A model generated the notes under the pieces. It was not told the origin of the DNA. It made no database searches and saw nothing but the letters and a program-made list of their open reading frames with translations. This document shows, one piece after another, positions 8,826 through 18,067 of a DNA stretch of 64,000 nucleotides. The translations under genes and the position numbers were made by a program. Each line of letters opens with the position of its first letter. The stretch's first letter is position 1. This DNA is from an uncultured Alphaproteobacteria bacterium (GTDB lineage Bacteria > Pseudomonadota > Alphaproteobacteria > HIMB59 > GCA-002718135). Location: NCBI GenBank assembly GCA_902628835.1, contig CACOPD010000006.1:1-64000 (forward strand), written 5' to 3'.

Positions 8826-9212
8826 ATGAATAGTTATTTTGAGTTATTAGAAAAAATAGTACTTTCAGTGCTCATTGTTTGTACAATTATTGCCATTGGT
8901 ATGGAAGTACAAGGAATGATTGCAGTTTACAGAGTTACACTTGCAGATATTCTTTTATTATTCATTTACATAGAAATTATTGGGATGATTAAAGAATATT
9001 GGATTTCTAAAGTTATTAGAATGAGTTATCCTCTATTCATCGCTATGACAGCTCTTGCAAGAATGATAATTATGCAAAGAAAAGATGTAGATCCATCAGC
9101 GTATGTTTATGAGTCTGTTGCTATTTTGATTATAGCAATTGCAATAGTTGTTTTAAGAGTGCGTCATATGGAAATACTTAATAGACGTTCAAAAAAAATA
9201 TCTGACGATTAA
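8826..9212 (+). CDS. psiE: PsiE-family membrane protein
   Basis: A 128-residue protein with four hydrophobic helices (about 9-33, 40-57, 65-81 and 93-113) and the conserved stretch VQGMIAVYRVTLADILLLFI. These match the phosphate-starvation-inducible PsiE family, whose role is unknown. It starts on the base after the DCC gene stop. I see no obvious Pho box in front of it, and it lies inside an operon, so phosphate control is not supported here. The gene symbol is by family only. Confidence 0.72.
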   Translation: MNSYFELLEKIVLSVLIVCTIIAIGMEVQGMIAVYRVTLADILLLFIYIEIIGMIKEYWISKVIRMSYPLFIAMTALARMIIMQRKDVDPSAYVYESVAILIIAIAIVVLRVRHMEILNRRSKKISDD

Positions 9213-9223
9213 TTAATACTGAT

Positions 9224-10402
9224 ATGTTTAAATCAAATATCAGCTTTGCTGAAAAGCAACTCATATTATATTTACCTAAAGCAGGAAAATATTATGAGTC
9301 AAATAGAAATTATAGTGAAGATAGGTCTAATAATAAAACCACATCACTGTTATCACCCTTCATTAGATATAGACTTATTTCAGAAGAAAATGTTTTAAAA
9401 AAAGTATTAGAAAAACATGAGCTTAGAGATTGTGAAAAATTTGTCCAAGAAATTTTTTGGAGAACTTATTGGAAAGGTTGGCTTGAACATAGACCATCAG
9501 TCTATTCTGATTATTTAGAAAATAGAAATAAATTAATTGAAAAATTAGGTAATAAAAAATTTTATTTAAATGCAATTTCTGGAAATACAAATCTGTCATT
9601 TTTTAATAACTGGGTTAACACTCTTAAAGAAGATGGATACTTGCATAATCATGTAAGAATGTGGTTTGCTTCAATTTGGATTTTTACATTAAAATTACCA
9701 TGGCAACTTGGAGCAGATTTTTTCATGCAACATTTATTAGATGGTGATCCAGCTTCTAATACTTTATCCTGGAGGTGGGTTGCTGGTATTCACACAAAGG
9801 GAAAAAATTATTTAGCAAGAAAAAATAATATTGAAAAATACAGTAATATTCAAATATCTGATAACGAAATTTTAGATGAAAAAGCTAATCCACTAATTGA
9901 AGACAAAGTTTATAATGTTAATGAGTTAAAATTAAATTATGATTATAATTTAGAAGATATAGGATATATTATAATACCAACTGATGATTTGAATATTCTA
10001 AAAGATTTAAATCATAGAAAAGTAAATGTTTTTACTGGTTTGCCGCAAGAAGATTATAGTGATCATAGTTTTTCTGAAAAAATAATTAAACATGTAAAAG
10101 ATATATGCATTTCAAATTTTAAAGATGATGATTTTTATAATAATATTCAAATTGATATAGAATTTGAGAATTATTTTGAAAATTTAGATAAGTGGATATC
10201 TAAATATCAAATTAAAGAAATATATTTACCCTATGTAACACAAGGCAATTGGAAGAAAATTTACAAAAAAATAATTAAAAAATACCCATCTATTAATTTT
10301 GTAATTTTTAATAGAAAATATGATGTTAATAGTTGGATTTTTTCAAAAAAAGGTTATTTCAAATTTAAACAAAATATTCCAAAACTGATTACAAATCTTT
10401 AA
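9224..10402 (+). CDS. Photolyase/cryptochrome FAD-binding protein with rearranged domains
   Basis: A 392-residue protein. Residues about 1-215 match the helical FAD-binding domain of DNA photolyases and cryptochromes: TTSLLSPFIRY, VQEIFWRTYWKGW, MWFASIWIFTLKLPW, then DGDPASNTLSWRWVAG and HTKGKNYLA. The usual N-terminal alpha/beta antenna domain is absent; the chain starts directly with FAD-domain sequence. Instead a 165-residue alpha/beta-like region follows (about 228-392), with strands such as IGYIIIP and IKEIYLPY and the ending GYFKFKQNIPKLI. It is probably a known marine variant lacking antenna photochemistry or carrying the domain C-terminally. DNA repair activity is not assured. Confidence 0.75.
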   Translation: MFKSNISFAEKQLILYLPKAGKYYESNRNYSEDRSNNKTTSLLSPFIRYRLISEENVLKKVLEKHELRDCEKFVQEIFWRTYWKGWLEHRPSVYSDYLENRNKLIEKLGNKKFYLNAISGNTNLSFFNNWVNTLKEDGYLHNHVRMWFASIWIFTLKLPWQLGADFFMQHLLDGDPASNTLSWRWVAGIHTKGKNYLARKNNIEKYSNIQISDNEILDEKANPLIEDKVYNVNELKLNYDYNLEDIGYIIIPTDDLNILKDLNHRKVNVFTGLPQEDYSDHSFSEKIIKHVKDICISNFKDDDFYNNIQIDIEFENYFENLDKWISKYQIKEIYLPYVTQGNWKKIYKKIIKKYPSINFVIFNRKYDVNSWIFSKKGYFKFKQNIPKLITNL

Positions 10403-10405
10403 TAT

Positions 10406-11350
10406 ATGAAAAATATTCTTGAGATAGAAAATTTAACTAAATTTTATAATAAATCATTTAAAGCACTAGAAAATATCAATCTTAATATTAAAGAGGGAGA
10501 GATATTTGCTTTACTTGGGCCAAATGGAGCAGGTAAATCAACATTAATAAATTCAATTTGTGGAATAGTAAACTTTAATACAGGTACAATAAAGATTAAT
10601 AATATGGATATTATTAAAAAATACCGATCCACAAGAAAAATAACTGGCATTGTTCCTCAAGAATTGAATCTTGAAACTTTTGAAACTGTATGGAACAATG
10701 TTAATTATACAAGAGGTCTTTTTGGCAAGAAACCAGATCACGAATACATTGAAAAACTTTTAAAACAACTATCGTTATGGGATAAGAAAAATAATAAAAT
10801 TAAAGAACTATCAGGTGGTATGAAAAGAAGAGTTCTTATTGCTAAAGCACTATCTCATCAACCTAAATTATTATTCTTAGATGAACCAACAGCAAGTGTA
10901 GATGTGGAATTAAGAAAAGATATGTGGGATGTTGTTAAAAAATTAAATAAAGATGGAGTAACTATAATACTAACAACTCATTACATAGAAGAAGCTGAAG
11001 AATTAAGTGATAGAGTTGCTGTTATAAACGAAGGCAAAATAATTTTAATAGATGAAAAAGATAGGTTAATAAAAAAACTTGGAGAAAAAACAATTAAAAT
11101 TGAGTTAATTCAACCTATTGATAAAATAAATGGTAATTTATCAAAATATAATTTTACTTTAGATCAATCAAATACAATTCTTTCACATACCTATAATCTG
11201 AATTCAAACATAACAGATATTACTGAACTTTTAAATGATGTAAAAAAAGATGGTTATGAAATAAAAGATATTAATATGGAACAAAGTTCACTGGAAGAGA
11301 TATTTATTAAACTTATCAAAGAAAATAATAATGAATTGGTACGGAATTAA
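10406..11350 (+). CDS. ABC-2 exporter ATP-binding protein (YadG-like)
   Basis: A 314-residue ATPase with Walker A GPNGAGKST (38-46), signature LSGGMKRR (135-142), Walker B LLFLDEPT (155-162) and a switch histidine in TTHYIEEAEELSD. About 100 residues follow the nucleotide-binding domain, as in YadG-like exporters. It overlaps the downstream permease gene by 20 bp. The pair probably exports or flips an unidentified molecule at the inner membrane. The cargo cannot be inferred; neighbours suggest neither antibiotic nor capsule export. Confidence 0.88.
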   Translation: MKNILEIENLTKFYNKSFKALENINLNIKEGEIFALLGPNGAGKSTLINSICGIVNFNTGTIKINNMDIIKKYRSTRKITGIVPQELNLETFETVWNNVNYTRGLFGKKPDHEYIEKLLKQLSLWDKKNNKIKELSGGMKRRVLIAKALSHQPKLLFLDEPTASVDVELRKDMWDVVKKLNKDGVTIILTTHYIEEAEELSDRVAVINEGKIILIDEKDRLIKKLGEKTIKIELIQPIDKINGNLSKYNFTLDQSNTILSHTYNLNSNITDITELLNDVKKDGYEIKDINMEQSSLEEIFIKLIKENNNELVRN

Positions 11351-12092
11351 AGCTATATATATCCATGAAATGGAGAGGTTTAAAAGAACTTTATTTCAGA
11401 GTCTTGCCTCACCTATAATTACTACTTCACTTTACTTCGTAGTTTTTGGATCAGCAATTGGTTCTAGAATTACCGAAATAGATGGAATAAATTATGGTTC
11501 TTATATTGTGCCAGGTATGATTATGTTAACTATTTTAACTCAATCAATTTCAAATGCATCATTTGCTTTTTATTTTCCAAGATTTACAAATACTATCTAT
11601 GAAATACTTGCAGCTCCATTATCATCTTTTGAAATAGTGCTTGGTTTTGTGGGTGCAGCTGCATCAAAATCTTTAATAATAGGTTGTGTAATAATCCTAA
11701 CCGCTAATTTTTTTGTAGAGGTAAGAATAGATCATCCTTTTTTAATGATGTTCTTTTTAATTTTAACATCGGTTACGTTTGCTTTATTTGGTTTTATAAT
11801 TGGAATGTACGCTGAGGGTTTTGAAGGATTGCAAATTATTCCCATACTAGTAATAACACCATTAGTTTTTCTTGGGGGAAGCTTTTACTCTATAAATATG
11901 CTTCCAGAATTTTGGCAAAAAATTTCATTACTTAACCCTGTTTTGTACTTAATAAGTGGTTTCAGATATAGTTTTTATGAAGTCTCTGATGTTTCACTTT
12001 TTACAAGCACTTTAACAATTTTGACAATATTAGTGGGATGTATAATATTTATTACATATACATTTTCAAAAGGATATAAAATTAAAGATTAA
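11331..12092 (+). CDS. ABC-2 type permease (YadH-like)
   Basis: A 253-residue membrane protein with six hydrophobic segments and the ABC-2 signature region ISLLNPVLYLISGFRYSFYE near the C-terminus (about 201-220). The N-terminal part IHEMERFKRTLFQSLASP is the usual cytoplasmic elbow before helix 1. It partners the ATPase whose gene overlaps it. The size is that of YadH/NodJ-type permeases. It is followed without a gap by the dioxygenase gene. Confidence 0.87.
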   Translation: MNWYGIKAIYIHEMERFKRTLFQSLASPIITTSLYFVVFGSAIGSRITEIDGINYGSYIVPGMIMLTILTQSISNASFAFYFPRFTNTIYEILAAPLSSFEIVLGFVGAAASKSLIIGCVIILTANFFVEVRIDHPFLMMFFLILTSVTFALFGFIIGMYAEGFEGLQIIPILVITPLVFLGGSFYSINMLPEFWQKISLLNPVLYLISGFRYSFYEVSDVSLFTSTLTILTILVGCIIFITYTFSKGYKIKD

Positions 12093-12887
12093 ATGATTGA
12101 TAAACAAATTAGTAATGAATTTCAAAAAAATGGAGTTGTGTTACTAAAACAAATAATCGAGCAAAAATGGATTAAGGAATTAAGAAATGGTATTGAATAT
12201 AATTTTCAAAATCCAAGTAAATATAAATGTGTTTATGAAAAAATAAATAATCAAGAAATTTTTTATGATGATTATTGTAATTGGCAAAGAATAAAGGAAT
12301 ATAAAAATTTTATTTTTAACTCTAATATTGCTAAAATTGCTGGTTTATTAATGGAATCTAAAAAAGTAAATTTATTCCATGAACATGTTTTAATAAAAGA
12401 AAAAGGATCAAAAAAAAGAACACCATGGCATCAAGACCAAGGATATTACTGTGTACAAGGCAAAGATAATGTAAGCATTTGGATTCCACTTGATAAAATT
12501 GATATAAATTCTTCTATGGAATTTATATTAGGCTCTCATAAATGGAATAAAACATTTTTACCTACTAAATTTAAAGGATATGACTACGAACATATAGATG
12601 AAGAGTTTGAAAAAATACCAGATATTGAAAGCAATAGAGATAATTACAATATAATCTCATATGAATGCGATATAGGTGATGCAATTGCATTCAATTATGC
12701 AACAATTCACGCTGCTTATGGAAATAATTCAAAAAATAGACGAAGAGCTTTTTCAATAAGATTTACAGGAGATGACGCAAGATATATTCAACGAAAAGGT
12801 GAAATGTCTCCTCCTTTTCCAGGTATAAAATTAAACGATAATGATGAATTAGATAGTGATACTTTCCCTGTTTTAATTCCTTCTTAA
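12093..12887 (+). CDS. Phytanoyl-CoA dioxygenase-family Fe(II)/2-oxoglutarate enzyme
   Basis: A 264-residue PhyH-superfamily protein. The metal triad is probably H113 and D115 in PWHQDQGYY plus H206 in ATIHAAYGN; the 2-oxoglutarate-binding arginine is in the RRRAFSIRF stretch soon after. Such enzymes hydroxylate small molecules, lipids or amino-acid derivatives with O2. The ATG follows the permease stop directly, and the gene ends overlapping the convergent symporter gene by 15 bp. Because it is translationally coupled to an exporter, it may modify the exported product; that is inference. Confidence 0.8.
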   Translation: MIDKQISNEFQKNGVVLLKQIIEQKWIKELRNGIEYNFQNPSKYKCVYEKINNQEIFYDDYCNWQRIKEYKNFIFNSNIAKIAGLLMESKKVNLFHEHVLIKEKGSKKRTPWHQDQGYYCVQGKDNVSIWIPLDKIDINSSMEFILGSHKWNKTFLPTKFKGYDYEHIDEEFEKIPDIESNRDNYNIISYECDIGDAIAFNYATIHAAYGNNSKNRRRAFSIRFTGDDARYIQRKGEMSPPFPGIKLNDNDELDSDTFPVLIPS

Positions 12888-13709
12888 GAAATAAATTAAA
12901 GGAAGGGCTGTTGCATACATTATCAAACTATAAATGGCTGCAGGAATTAAATATACTGTACTAGCAAAAAAGGTATTAGCTACTACAATTGCTAAAGTAC
13001 CATTTTGTAGTCCTACTTCCATTAACCAACATCTGAAAGTTTCTTTTGATGCTTTAAAAGATCTCGAGAGAAAATAAACTATGATCATCATTATCACATT
13101 GAGAAATAACATAACCAAACCGGCTTGAGCAAAATAACTAACAACATTTTCTCTTTGAGAAATAATCGCACCAAGAAGTACTAAAGCAAATAAGACAATA
13201 GAGATGTTTTTAGCAATTTTCTCAAAACTTGATAAGAAGTTACTTAATAAAACACCCAAAATTACTGGAATAGTTACAATTAAAAACATTTGAAAAGCGA
13301 CATTTAATAATGATTGACCTTCATTTAAGCCGCCATAACCAAGAAGCGATAATGAAATAATTAAAATCACTGGAACAGTAATTACACAAAGAATGCTATT
13401 TATTGCAGTTAATGAAATGGATAAAGCGATGTTTCCTTTTGCATAAGATGTTAGAACATTACTGGTAACTCCTCCAGGAGCAGCTGCTAGGATCATCACT
13501 CCAATTGCAAGCTCAGGTGTTAATGGCCAAAAGAATACAATAATAAGTGCAACTACAGGCAAAACAATAACTTGAAATAATAAACCTATTAGAAAATCTC
13601 GAGGATTAGAAAAAACTCTAGTGAAATCTGAAAGTGTTAATCCCAATCCAAGAGAAAACATAATAAATGCTAAAGATAGAGGTAAAATTACATCAGTTAC
13701 AATTCCCAT
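12873..13709 (-). CDS. Bile acid:sodium symporter family (BASS) transporter
   Basis: A 278-residue membrane protein with eight to nine helices. The family pattern is clear: MFSLGLGLTLSDF (17-29), then LAAAPGGVTSNVLTSYAKGN (about 74-93) with the sodium-site residues of BASS proteins, and EVGLQNGTLAIVVA (about 231-244). In bacteria and plastids these move organic acids such as pyruvate or pantoate with Na+, so a marine sodium-driven organic-acid uptake role is likely. It ends tail-to-tail over the dioxygenase gene and lies after the ten-gene sugar operon, 52 bp beyond the thioesterase stop. Confidence 0.85.
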   Translation of the reverse strand: MGIVTDVILPLSLAFIMFSLGLGLTLSDFTRVFSNPRDFLIGLLFQVIVLPVVALIIVFFWPLTPELAIGVMILAAAPGGVTSNVLTSYAKGNIALSISLTAINSILCVITVPVILIISLSLLGYGGLNEGQSLLNVAFQMFLIVTIPVILGVLLSNFLSSFEKIAKNISIVLFALVLLGAIISQRENVVSYFAQAGLVMLFLNVIMMIIVYFLSRSFKASKETFRCWLMEVGLQNGTLAIVVANTFFASTVYLIPAAIYSLIMYATALPLIYFLRRN

Positions 13710-13761
13710 TAAGAAATAACTATCATTTGTTTGCTGAAAAAAAAATATATTATTTTTAAAA

Positions 13762-14148
13762 TTAAGTCGAAAATTTTTCTAGCATTTCATTGGGAATTTT
13801 TGCAATTTTACCATTAAAAAAAACTGGAGTAATTAATATTTCCGAATCAACCAATAATTCTTCGTTCTTTTTGATTTGCTGATGAAACGATATTTTTACT
13901 TTAGAAATATTTATAACTTTTGTTGTAACTTTTAAAATATCCTCAAAATATGCTGGCTTTTTAAAGTCTATCTTGCAATTCTTTACTACAAAATAAAATT
14001 TATATTTTTCTATTATATTTTTGTGAGTGAAGCCTAAGTTATATAAGTAATCTGTTCTTCCTCTTTCAAGAAATTTTAGATAATTTGCATAATAAACTCT
14101 TTCAGAAGCATCAGTATCTTCGTAATAAACTTTAATTTCTGTATTCAT
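13762..14148 (-). CDS. YbgC/FadM-type acyl-CoA thioesterase
   Basis: A hotdog-fold protein of 128 residues from ATG 14148 (132 from ATG 14160). I prefer 14148 because the family begins just before the strand EIKVYYEDTD. The catalytic aspartate is in YYEDTDASERVYYANYLKF, and ERGRTDYL follows as in YbgC. It hydrolyses acyl-CoA thioesters. Its start overlaps the enolase-superfamily gene by 17 bp or more, making it the last gene of the ten-gene operon. In a sugar operon it may clear an acyl-CoA side product, but a housekeeping role is equally possible. Confidence 0.8.
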   Translation of the reverse strand: MNTEIKVYYEDTDASERVYYANYLKFLERGRTDYLYNLGFTHKNIIEKYKFYFVVKNCKIDFKKPAYFEDILKVTTKVINISKVKISFHQQIKKNEELLVDSEILITPVFFNGKIAKIPNEMLEKFST

Positions 14149-15259
14149 AAAATTGATCAATAAATTGGTTTAGATTATCAGATATCTGAAAACCAATTCC
14201 ATAATTTTCATTTAATTCTAGATAACCGTTAATAATTTGAAATGATGGATTTACTATTTTTGTTCTGAGTTCATTTTCATTAATATCATATTCTAAATAT
14301 CCATCAGGGTTTAAAGCTGACATAATATGAGCTGAAGAAATTAAACCAATAGCTCCTCCCAAATAATGTAACCATATTTTATTTTTTTTAATATTTTTAC
14401 CTAAATCTAATATGTCAGTGATACCTCCATAACGTGCCAAATCTGGTTGTAAAAACTGTATTTGTGTATCATTTTCTAATTCATAAAATTTTTTTAAATA
14501 AATTAGATTTTCACCAAATGCTAAATTTTTGTGTAATTTGTTTAGTTGAACTATTTCAGATATTGAATGGTTTGCAGATATAGGTTCTTCTAACCAAAAA
14601 TAATTGAAATTTTTTAATTTACTAATATTTTCATGAACATTATCTAAGCTCCAAGCCTGGTTTACATCTAGCATATATTTTTCATTAGATTCTATAGTTT
14701 CTTCAATAGAACTAATCGCTTTAATGTCTTCTAAAATATTAAAACCAATTTTAATTTTAAATCTATCTATGCCTAAAAGGCGGGCTTCTTGAATTCTTTC
14801 TAAATGTTCATCTCTGTTTATCCCACTTGCATAAACTTTAATTTTATTTTTGGATTGATTATTAATTAATTTGTTTAAGGGTTTTTTTTTAATTTTAGAA
14901 AAAAGATCCCATGCAGCAGAATCTATGCCAGAAAAAATGTTTTCAAAAGCACCAAAGTCACCTGTTTGATTTTTAATTGAATTAAACTTTTCTATTAAAA
15001 ATTTTTTTACATTTGAGGGGTCTTCAAATTGAAAATTAATTAAAAAATCAATGAAATAGTCTTTTAAAATTTCAAATCTATATCTACCTCCGTGATTTGG
15101 AAAATTACACCATATTTCCCCTATTCCATTATTATTATTTTCATCATGAATTTCTATAACTAAAGAGGATCTAAATTTGATATTACCAAAAGAAGAAAGT
15201 ACAGGATTTTTGTTGTTATATTTTAGTAAATAAATTTTGATATTTGTTATTTTGATCAT
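14132..15259 (-). CDS. Enolase-superfamily sugar-acid dehydratase (mandelate racemase-like)
   Basis: A 375-residue member of the mandelate racemase/muconate lactonizing group. The catalytic set can be read: K168-x-K170 in RFKIKIGF, metal ligands D198 (DVN), E224 (LEEP) and E250 (FGEN), D273 in QPDLARYGG and H298 in IWLHYLGG. K-x-K plus a His/Asp dyad is the arrangement of MR-subgroup acid-sugar dehydratases. The substrate (arabonate, fuconate, galactonate or other) is not determined. It overlaps the upstream beta-hydroxyacid dehydrogenase by 4 bp. With a 2-keto-3-deoxyarabonate-dehydratase-like gene at 0.6-1.6 kb, a non-phosphorylative branch for an aldonic acid is conceivable. Confidence 0.82.
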   Translation of the reverse strand: MIKITNIKIYLLKYNNKNPVLSSFGNIKFRSSLVIEIHDENNNNGIGEIWCNFPNHGGRYRFEILKDYFIDFLINFQFEDPSNVKKFLIEKFNSIKNQTGDFGAFENIFSGIDSAAWDLFSKIKKKPLNKLINNQSKNKIKVYASGINRDEHLERIQEARLLGIDRFKIKIGFNILEDIKAISSIEETIESNEKYMLDVNQAWSLDNVHENISKLKNFNYFWLEEPISANHSISEIVQLNKLHKNLAFGENLIYLKKFYELENDTQIQFLQPDLARYGGITDILDLGKNIKKNKIWLHYLGGAIGLISSAHIMSALNPDGYLEYDINENELRTKIVNPSFQIINGYLELNENYGIGFQISDNLNQFIDQFYEYRN

Positions 15260-16131
15260 TTATTTTTAATAAAATTAAACATTGATGTCCAATCAAGATC
15301 TCCATATTCTTTTTTTGAAGCATCATTATAAATTTTCTCTGCTGTCTTACCCATATTTAGATCTAAATTTTGCTCAGATGCAAATTGAATAGCAAGGCGT
15401 AAATCTTTTAATGCTAAATTATTCTTAAAACCTGGAGATACATCGTTTTTAAAAACTTTAGCAGGATATGTCAAATTCATGTGTCCCTTCCCGGCTGCAG
15501 TTGTGAGCATTAATTCAATAGCCATTTTTTTGTCTATACCTGATTTATCAGCTAAATTTAAAGTTTCTGCTGTCAATATATTTAAAGCAATGGACATGTA
15601 GTTATTTATAATTTTCATTTTACTACCTGAGCCATTTTCACCACAATAAACTATATCGCTTCCCATAGTTTCTAATAAATTTTTTATATTCTTAAATTCA
15701 TCTTTATTACCACCTACCATTATTAAAAGAGTACCATCAATTGCATTCAGTACTAATCTTGCAACAGGTGCATCAAACATTTTTATGTTATTTTTATTTA
15801 GCTCCTCATTAATAGAAATAGAATCATTAGGATTAATTGTACTCATATCAATTAATACAAAATTTTTATTATCTTGATAAATCAAACCATTTTTACCAAA
15901 ACATACTTCTTTCACATTATCTCCATTTGGCAACATAGTGATAATTATTCCTACATCTTGAGATAATTCTGATAAGCTTGTTTTTTGGATACCTCCTAGA
16001 CTCTTTAAAGTATTAACTGACTCAGAATTAACAAAAGGATCATAAAAGGATAAACTGTAACCTTTTTTAATTATATTAGATGCCATAGGTAAACCCATTG
16101 TACCTATTCCAATAAATCCAATTTTTTTCAT
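15256..16131 (-). CDS. Beta-hydroxyacid dehydrogenase (HIBADH/YihU/GlxR family)
   Basis: A 291-residue NAD(P)-dependent oxidoreductase. It has GIGTMGLPMA (8-17) for the dinucleotide, FDAPVARLV (119-127) where the family has DAPVSGG, and the catalytic lysine K173 in SKMKIINN. Family members reduce or oxidise 3-hydroxyacids, tartronate semialdehyde, succinic semialdehyde or, as YihU, sulfolactaldehyde. It lies 14 bp after the aldolase gene, so it is well placed to process the short aldehyde released by that aldolase. A short Shine-Dalgarno (AAGGAG) precedes its ATG. Confidence 0.85.
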   Translation of the reverse strand: MKKIGFIGIGTMGLPMASNIIKKGYSLSFYDPFVNSESVNTLKSLGGIQKTSLSELSQDVGIIITMLPNGDNVKEVCFGKNGLIYQDNKNFVLIDMSTINPNDSISINEELNKNNIKMFDAPVARLVLNAIDGTLLIMVGGNKDEFKNIKNLLETMGSDIVYCGENGSGSKMKIINNYMSIALNILTAETLNLADKSGIDKKMAIELMLTTAAGKGHMNLTYPAKVFKNDVSPGFKNNLALKDLRLAIQFASEQNLDLNMGKTAEKIYNDASKKEYGDLDWTSMFNFIKNK

Positions 16132-16145
16132 AACTATCTCCTTAT

Positions 16146-17069
16146 TTATAAATCTAAAGTCGATTTAAGTTTTTCAACTCTCTCCAAACCTTGATTTTCT
16201 AACCATTTAATAAATTCAGTATTTGATTGATTGCAAAATATATCAATTGAGTCTTGCCATAAAGATCTTCCGCATAAAAAACCAAGGCAATTAATGTTTA
16301 ATTTCATTGAAATAGACATTGATTTATAAAAATTACTAAATTTCATTCCAGCACTCAAGAATACAAATGGCTTCATTGTTTTACCAAATGTATTCAATAA
16401 TATTTCTTCACAATAATTAATTGTATTAACATTATTATAATCATCTAGAATGATTTCATTAAAAGGAAATTCGATTTTTATAATGCTAACATTATAATCT
16501 GGTTTAGAAAATTCAGAGTAAAAATATGTTATATATTCATGCTTTTTCTTATTATATTCTTCATTAGAATTTTTGGTTAAAGGATCATTGTACAATAAGG
16601 GCTCAAATAAAAACGGTTTATTAAAATTTAAACACATTTTTCCTATTTTTTTTATTAAAATATTTTTTTTATTGTTTATTTCTTGAGGAGAGTCTGGATT
16701 GTAATACATAAAAAATTTAATTGCCTTAAAATCATCTATTGTTTTATCTATTGATTTATTAGTTGGTAGTTTCGTAATTCTTTCAACATTATCAATGTTA
16801 TAAGCATCATCTTCATATGCAATAATTTTTGGTATATTTAAATTTTTAAACTTTTCATGTTTTTCATATGTATCAAAATCAAATAAAACAGCTGAAAGAT
16901 TTGATCCTAATATTTCTATTATGTTTTTTTTAAAAAAAAAATAATCCTCATCTTTAAAATTATTTTTTTTTTGATTTATAATTTCTTTTAGACTCGTTCC
17001 CTGGTCTATTGCTAATGCAAAAAACTTTTTATTAATTAAAACATCATTAATTAATTCTTTTTGATGCAT
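16146..17069 (-). CDS. LacD/YihT-type class I ketose-phosphate aldolase
   Basis: 307 residues from the ATG at 17069, which overlaps the dhaK TGA by one base (TGATG); the ATG 39 bp upstream would add 13 residues that look unlike the family. Matches to tagatose-1,6-bisphosphate aldolase LacD and sulfofructose-1-phosphate aldolase YihT are FALAIDQGTSLKE (17-29), FDFDTYEKHE, FLFEPLLYNDP, SIIKIEFP with Schiff-base K198, and FVFLSAGMKFSNF. Such enzymes cleave a ketose phosphate to DHAP plus an aldehyde. Because the kinase beside it is DhaK-type and expected to act at a terminal hydroxymethyl-ketone carbon, a ketose 1-phosphate is the likely substrate. Overall similarity to LacD is remote. Confidence 0.78.
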   Translation of the reverse strand: MHQKELINDVLINKKFFALAIDQGTSLKEIINQKKNNFKDEDYFFFKKNIIEILGSNLSAVLFDFDTYEKHEKFKNLNIPKIIAYEDDAYNIDNVERITKLPTNKSIDKTIDDFKAIKFFMYYNPDSPQEINNKKNILIKKIGKMCLNFNKPFLFEPLLYNDPLTKNSNEEYNKKKHEYITYFYSEFSKPDYNVSIIKIEFPFNEIILDDYNNVNTINYCEEILLNTFGKTMKPFVFLSAGMKFSNFYKSMSISMKLNINCLGFLCGRSLWQDSIDIFCNQSNTEFIKWLENQGLERVEKLKSTLDL

Positions 17070-18067
17070 CACAAGTGAAAATAAGGAACTGATGAAGGCT
17101 CCAGCCATAATTTTCTCATTTCTTCACTAGAATTTAGTAAAGATATAGAAAATCCTCCACTATCTTGAGTTGTGATGTATTCATTAATTAAAGGTTTAAA
17201 TATTCGAATATTATATTTTGATAAATATTCTTCTAAATCATTAAATATTATTAATAATTCCATTAAAGTTGTAGACCCTGATCCATTAACAAATGGTATA
17301 ACTATATCGCCCGATTTGTAATTAAAATCATCAAATATTTTATCTAACATAAATGAAATAATTTTTTTAGATGGTTGAATTTTTTTCCTACCATATCCAG
17401 ACTCTCCATGAACACCCATTCCAATAAAAATTTCATCTTCTTCAATTGTGAAAATTTTTTCTCCAGTAATTGGAGATGTGCCAGGGCTTATTGCAACTGA
17501 TAATGTTCTTGTATTATCAACAATTTCTTTTCCTAGACTTAGTAATTGTTCAACATCAGCACCTTTTTCAGATAAGGCTCCAAGTATTTTATAAACAAAT
17601 GTTGTACCTGCCCCTCCTCTTCTTTGAGATTCATTTCCTTTTGATGCAGAAGCAATGTCATCATACATAATTAAACATTTAGCATTTATATTTTCATCTT
17701 CAGCCATTTCTATTGCCATTTCTCCATTCATTACATCACCAGAATGATTAGAAATTAATAATAAAATAGAAGAATGATCCTTAAAAATTTTAATTCCTTC
17801 AAATATTAAATCTCCTGATGGAGCAGAAAAAATGTCTCCAACAATATTAGCATCAAGCATACCCTCGCCAACCCAACCTACGGCAATAGGCTCATGACCA
17901 GATCCATTTCCAATCAAGATGGGAACTTTACTAAATTGTTTTTTATTTTTTCGACAAATAATTCTTTTATTTATTTCAGAAAATTTAACTCTGTCTGAAT
18001 GTGATTTAACATAACCACTCAACATATCATCCACAATATTTATATTATTATTAATTATTTTTTTCAT
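17069..18067 (-). CDS. DhaK-type ketose/dihydroxyacetone kinase, substrate-binding subunit
   Basis: A 332-residue DhaK. H220 in GMGVHGESG is the histidine that binds the substrate carbonyl covalently as a hemiaminal. GNGSGHEP (53-60) and SNHSGDVMNGEMA (106-118) are the other substrate-loop motifs. DhaK proteins bind short ketoses (dihydroxyacetone; related kinases take erythrulose and other ketoses). It overlaps dhaL by 17 bp. No DhaM or PTS component is nearby, so ATP is the likely donor with DhaL carrying the nucleotide. The operon context suggests a ketopentose or ketotetrose, not glycerol metabolism, since no glycerol dehydrogenase is present. Confidence 0.85.
   Translation of the reverse strand: MKKIINNNINIVDDMLSGYVKSHSDRVKFSEINKRIICRKNKKQFSKVPILIGNGSGHEPIAVGWVGEGMLDANIVGDIFSAPSGDLIFEGIKIFKDHSSILLLISNHSGDVMNGEMAIEMAEDENINAKCLIMYDDIASASKGNESQRRGGAGTTFVYKILGALSEKGADVEQLLSLGKEIVDNTRTLSVAISPGTSPITGEKIFTIEEDEIFIGMGVHGESGYGRKKIQPSKKIISFMLDKIFDDFNYKSGDIVIPFVNGSGSTTLMELLIIFNDLEEYLSKYNIRIFKPLINEYITTQDSGGFSISLLNSSEEMRKLWLEPSSVPYFHL

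Noticed and set aside
12873-12887. Tail-to-tail gene overlaps (also near 33000, 40950 and 45660) as possible antisense regulation
   Set aside because: Overlaps of 4-16 bp at stop codons are expected from genome compaction and need no special explanation.
17070-17108. Longer aldolase start at 17108
   Set aside because: It adds 13 residues without family similarity, while ATG 17069 makes a TGATG junction with dhaK.
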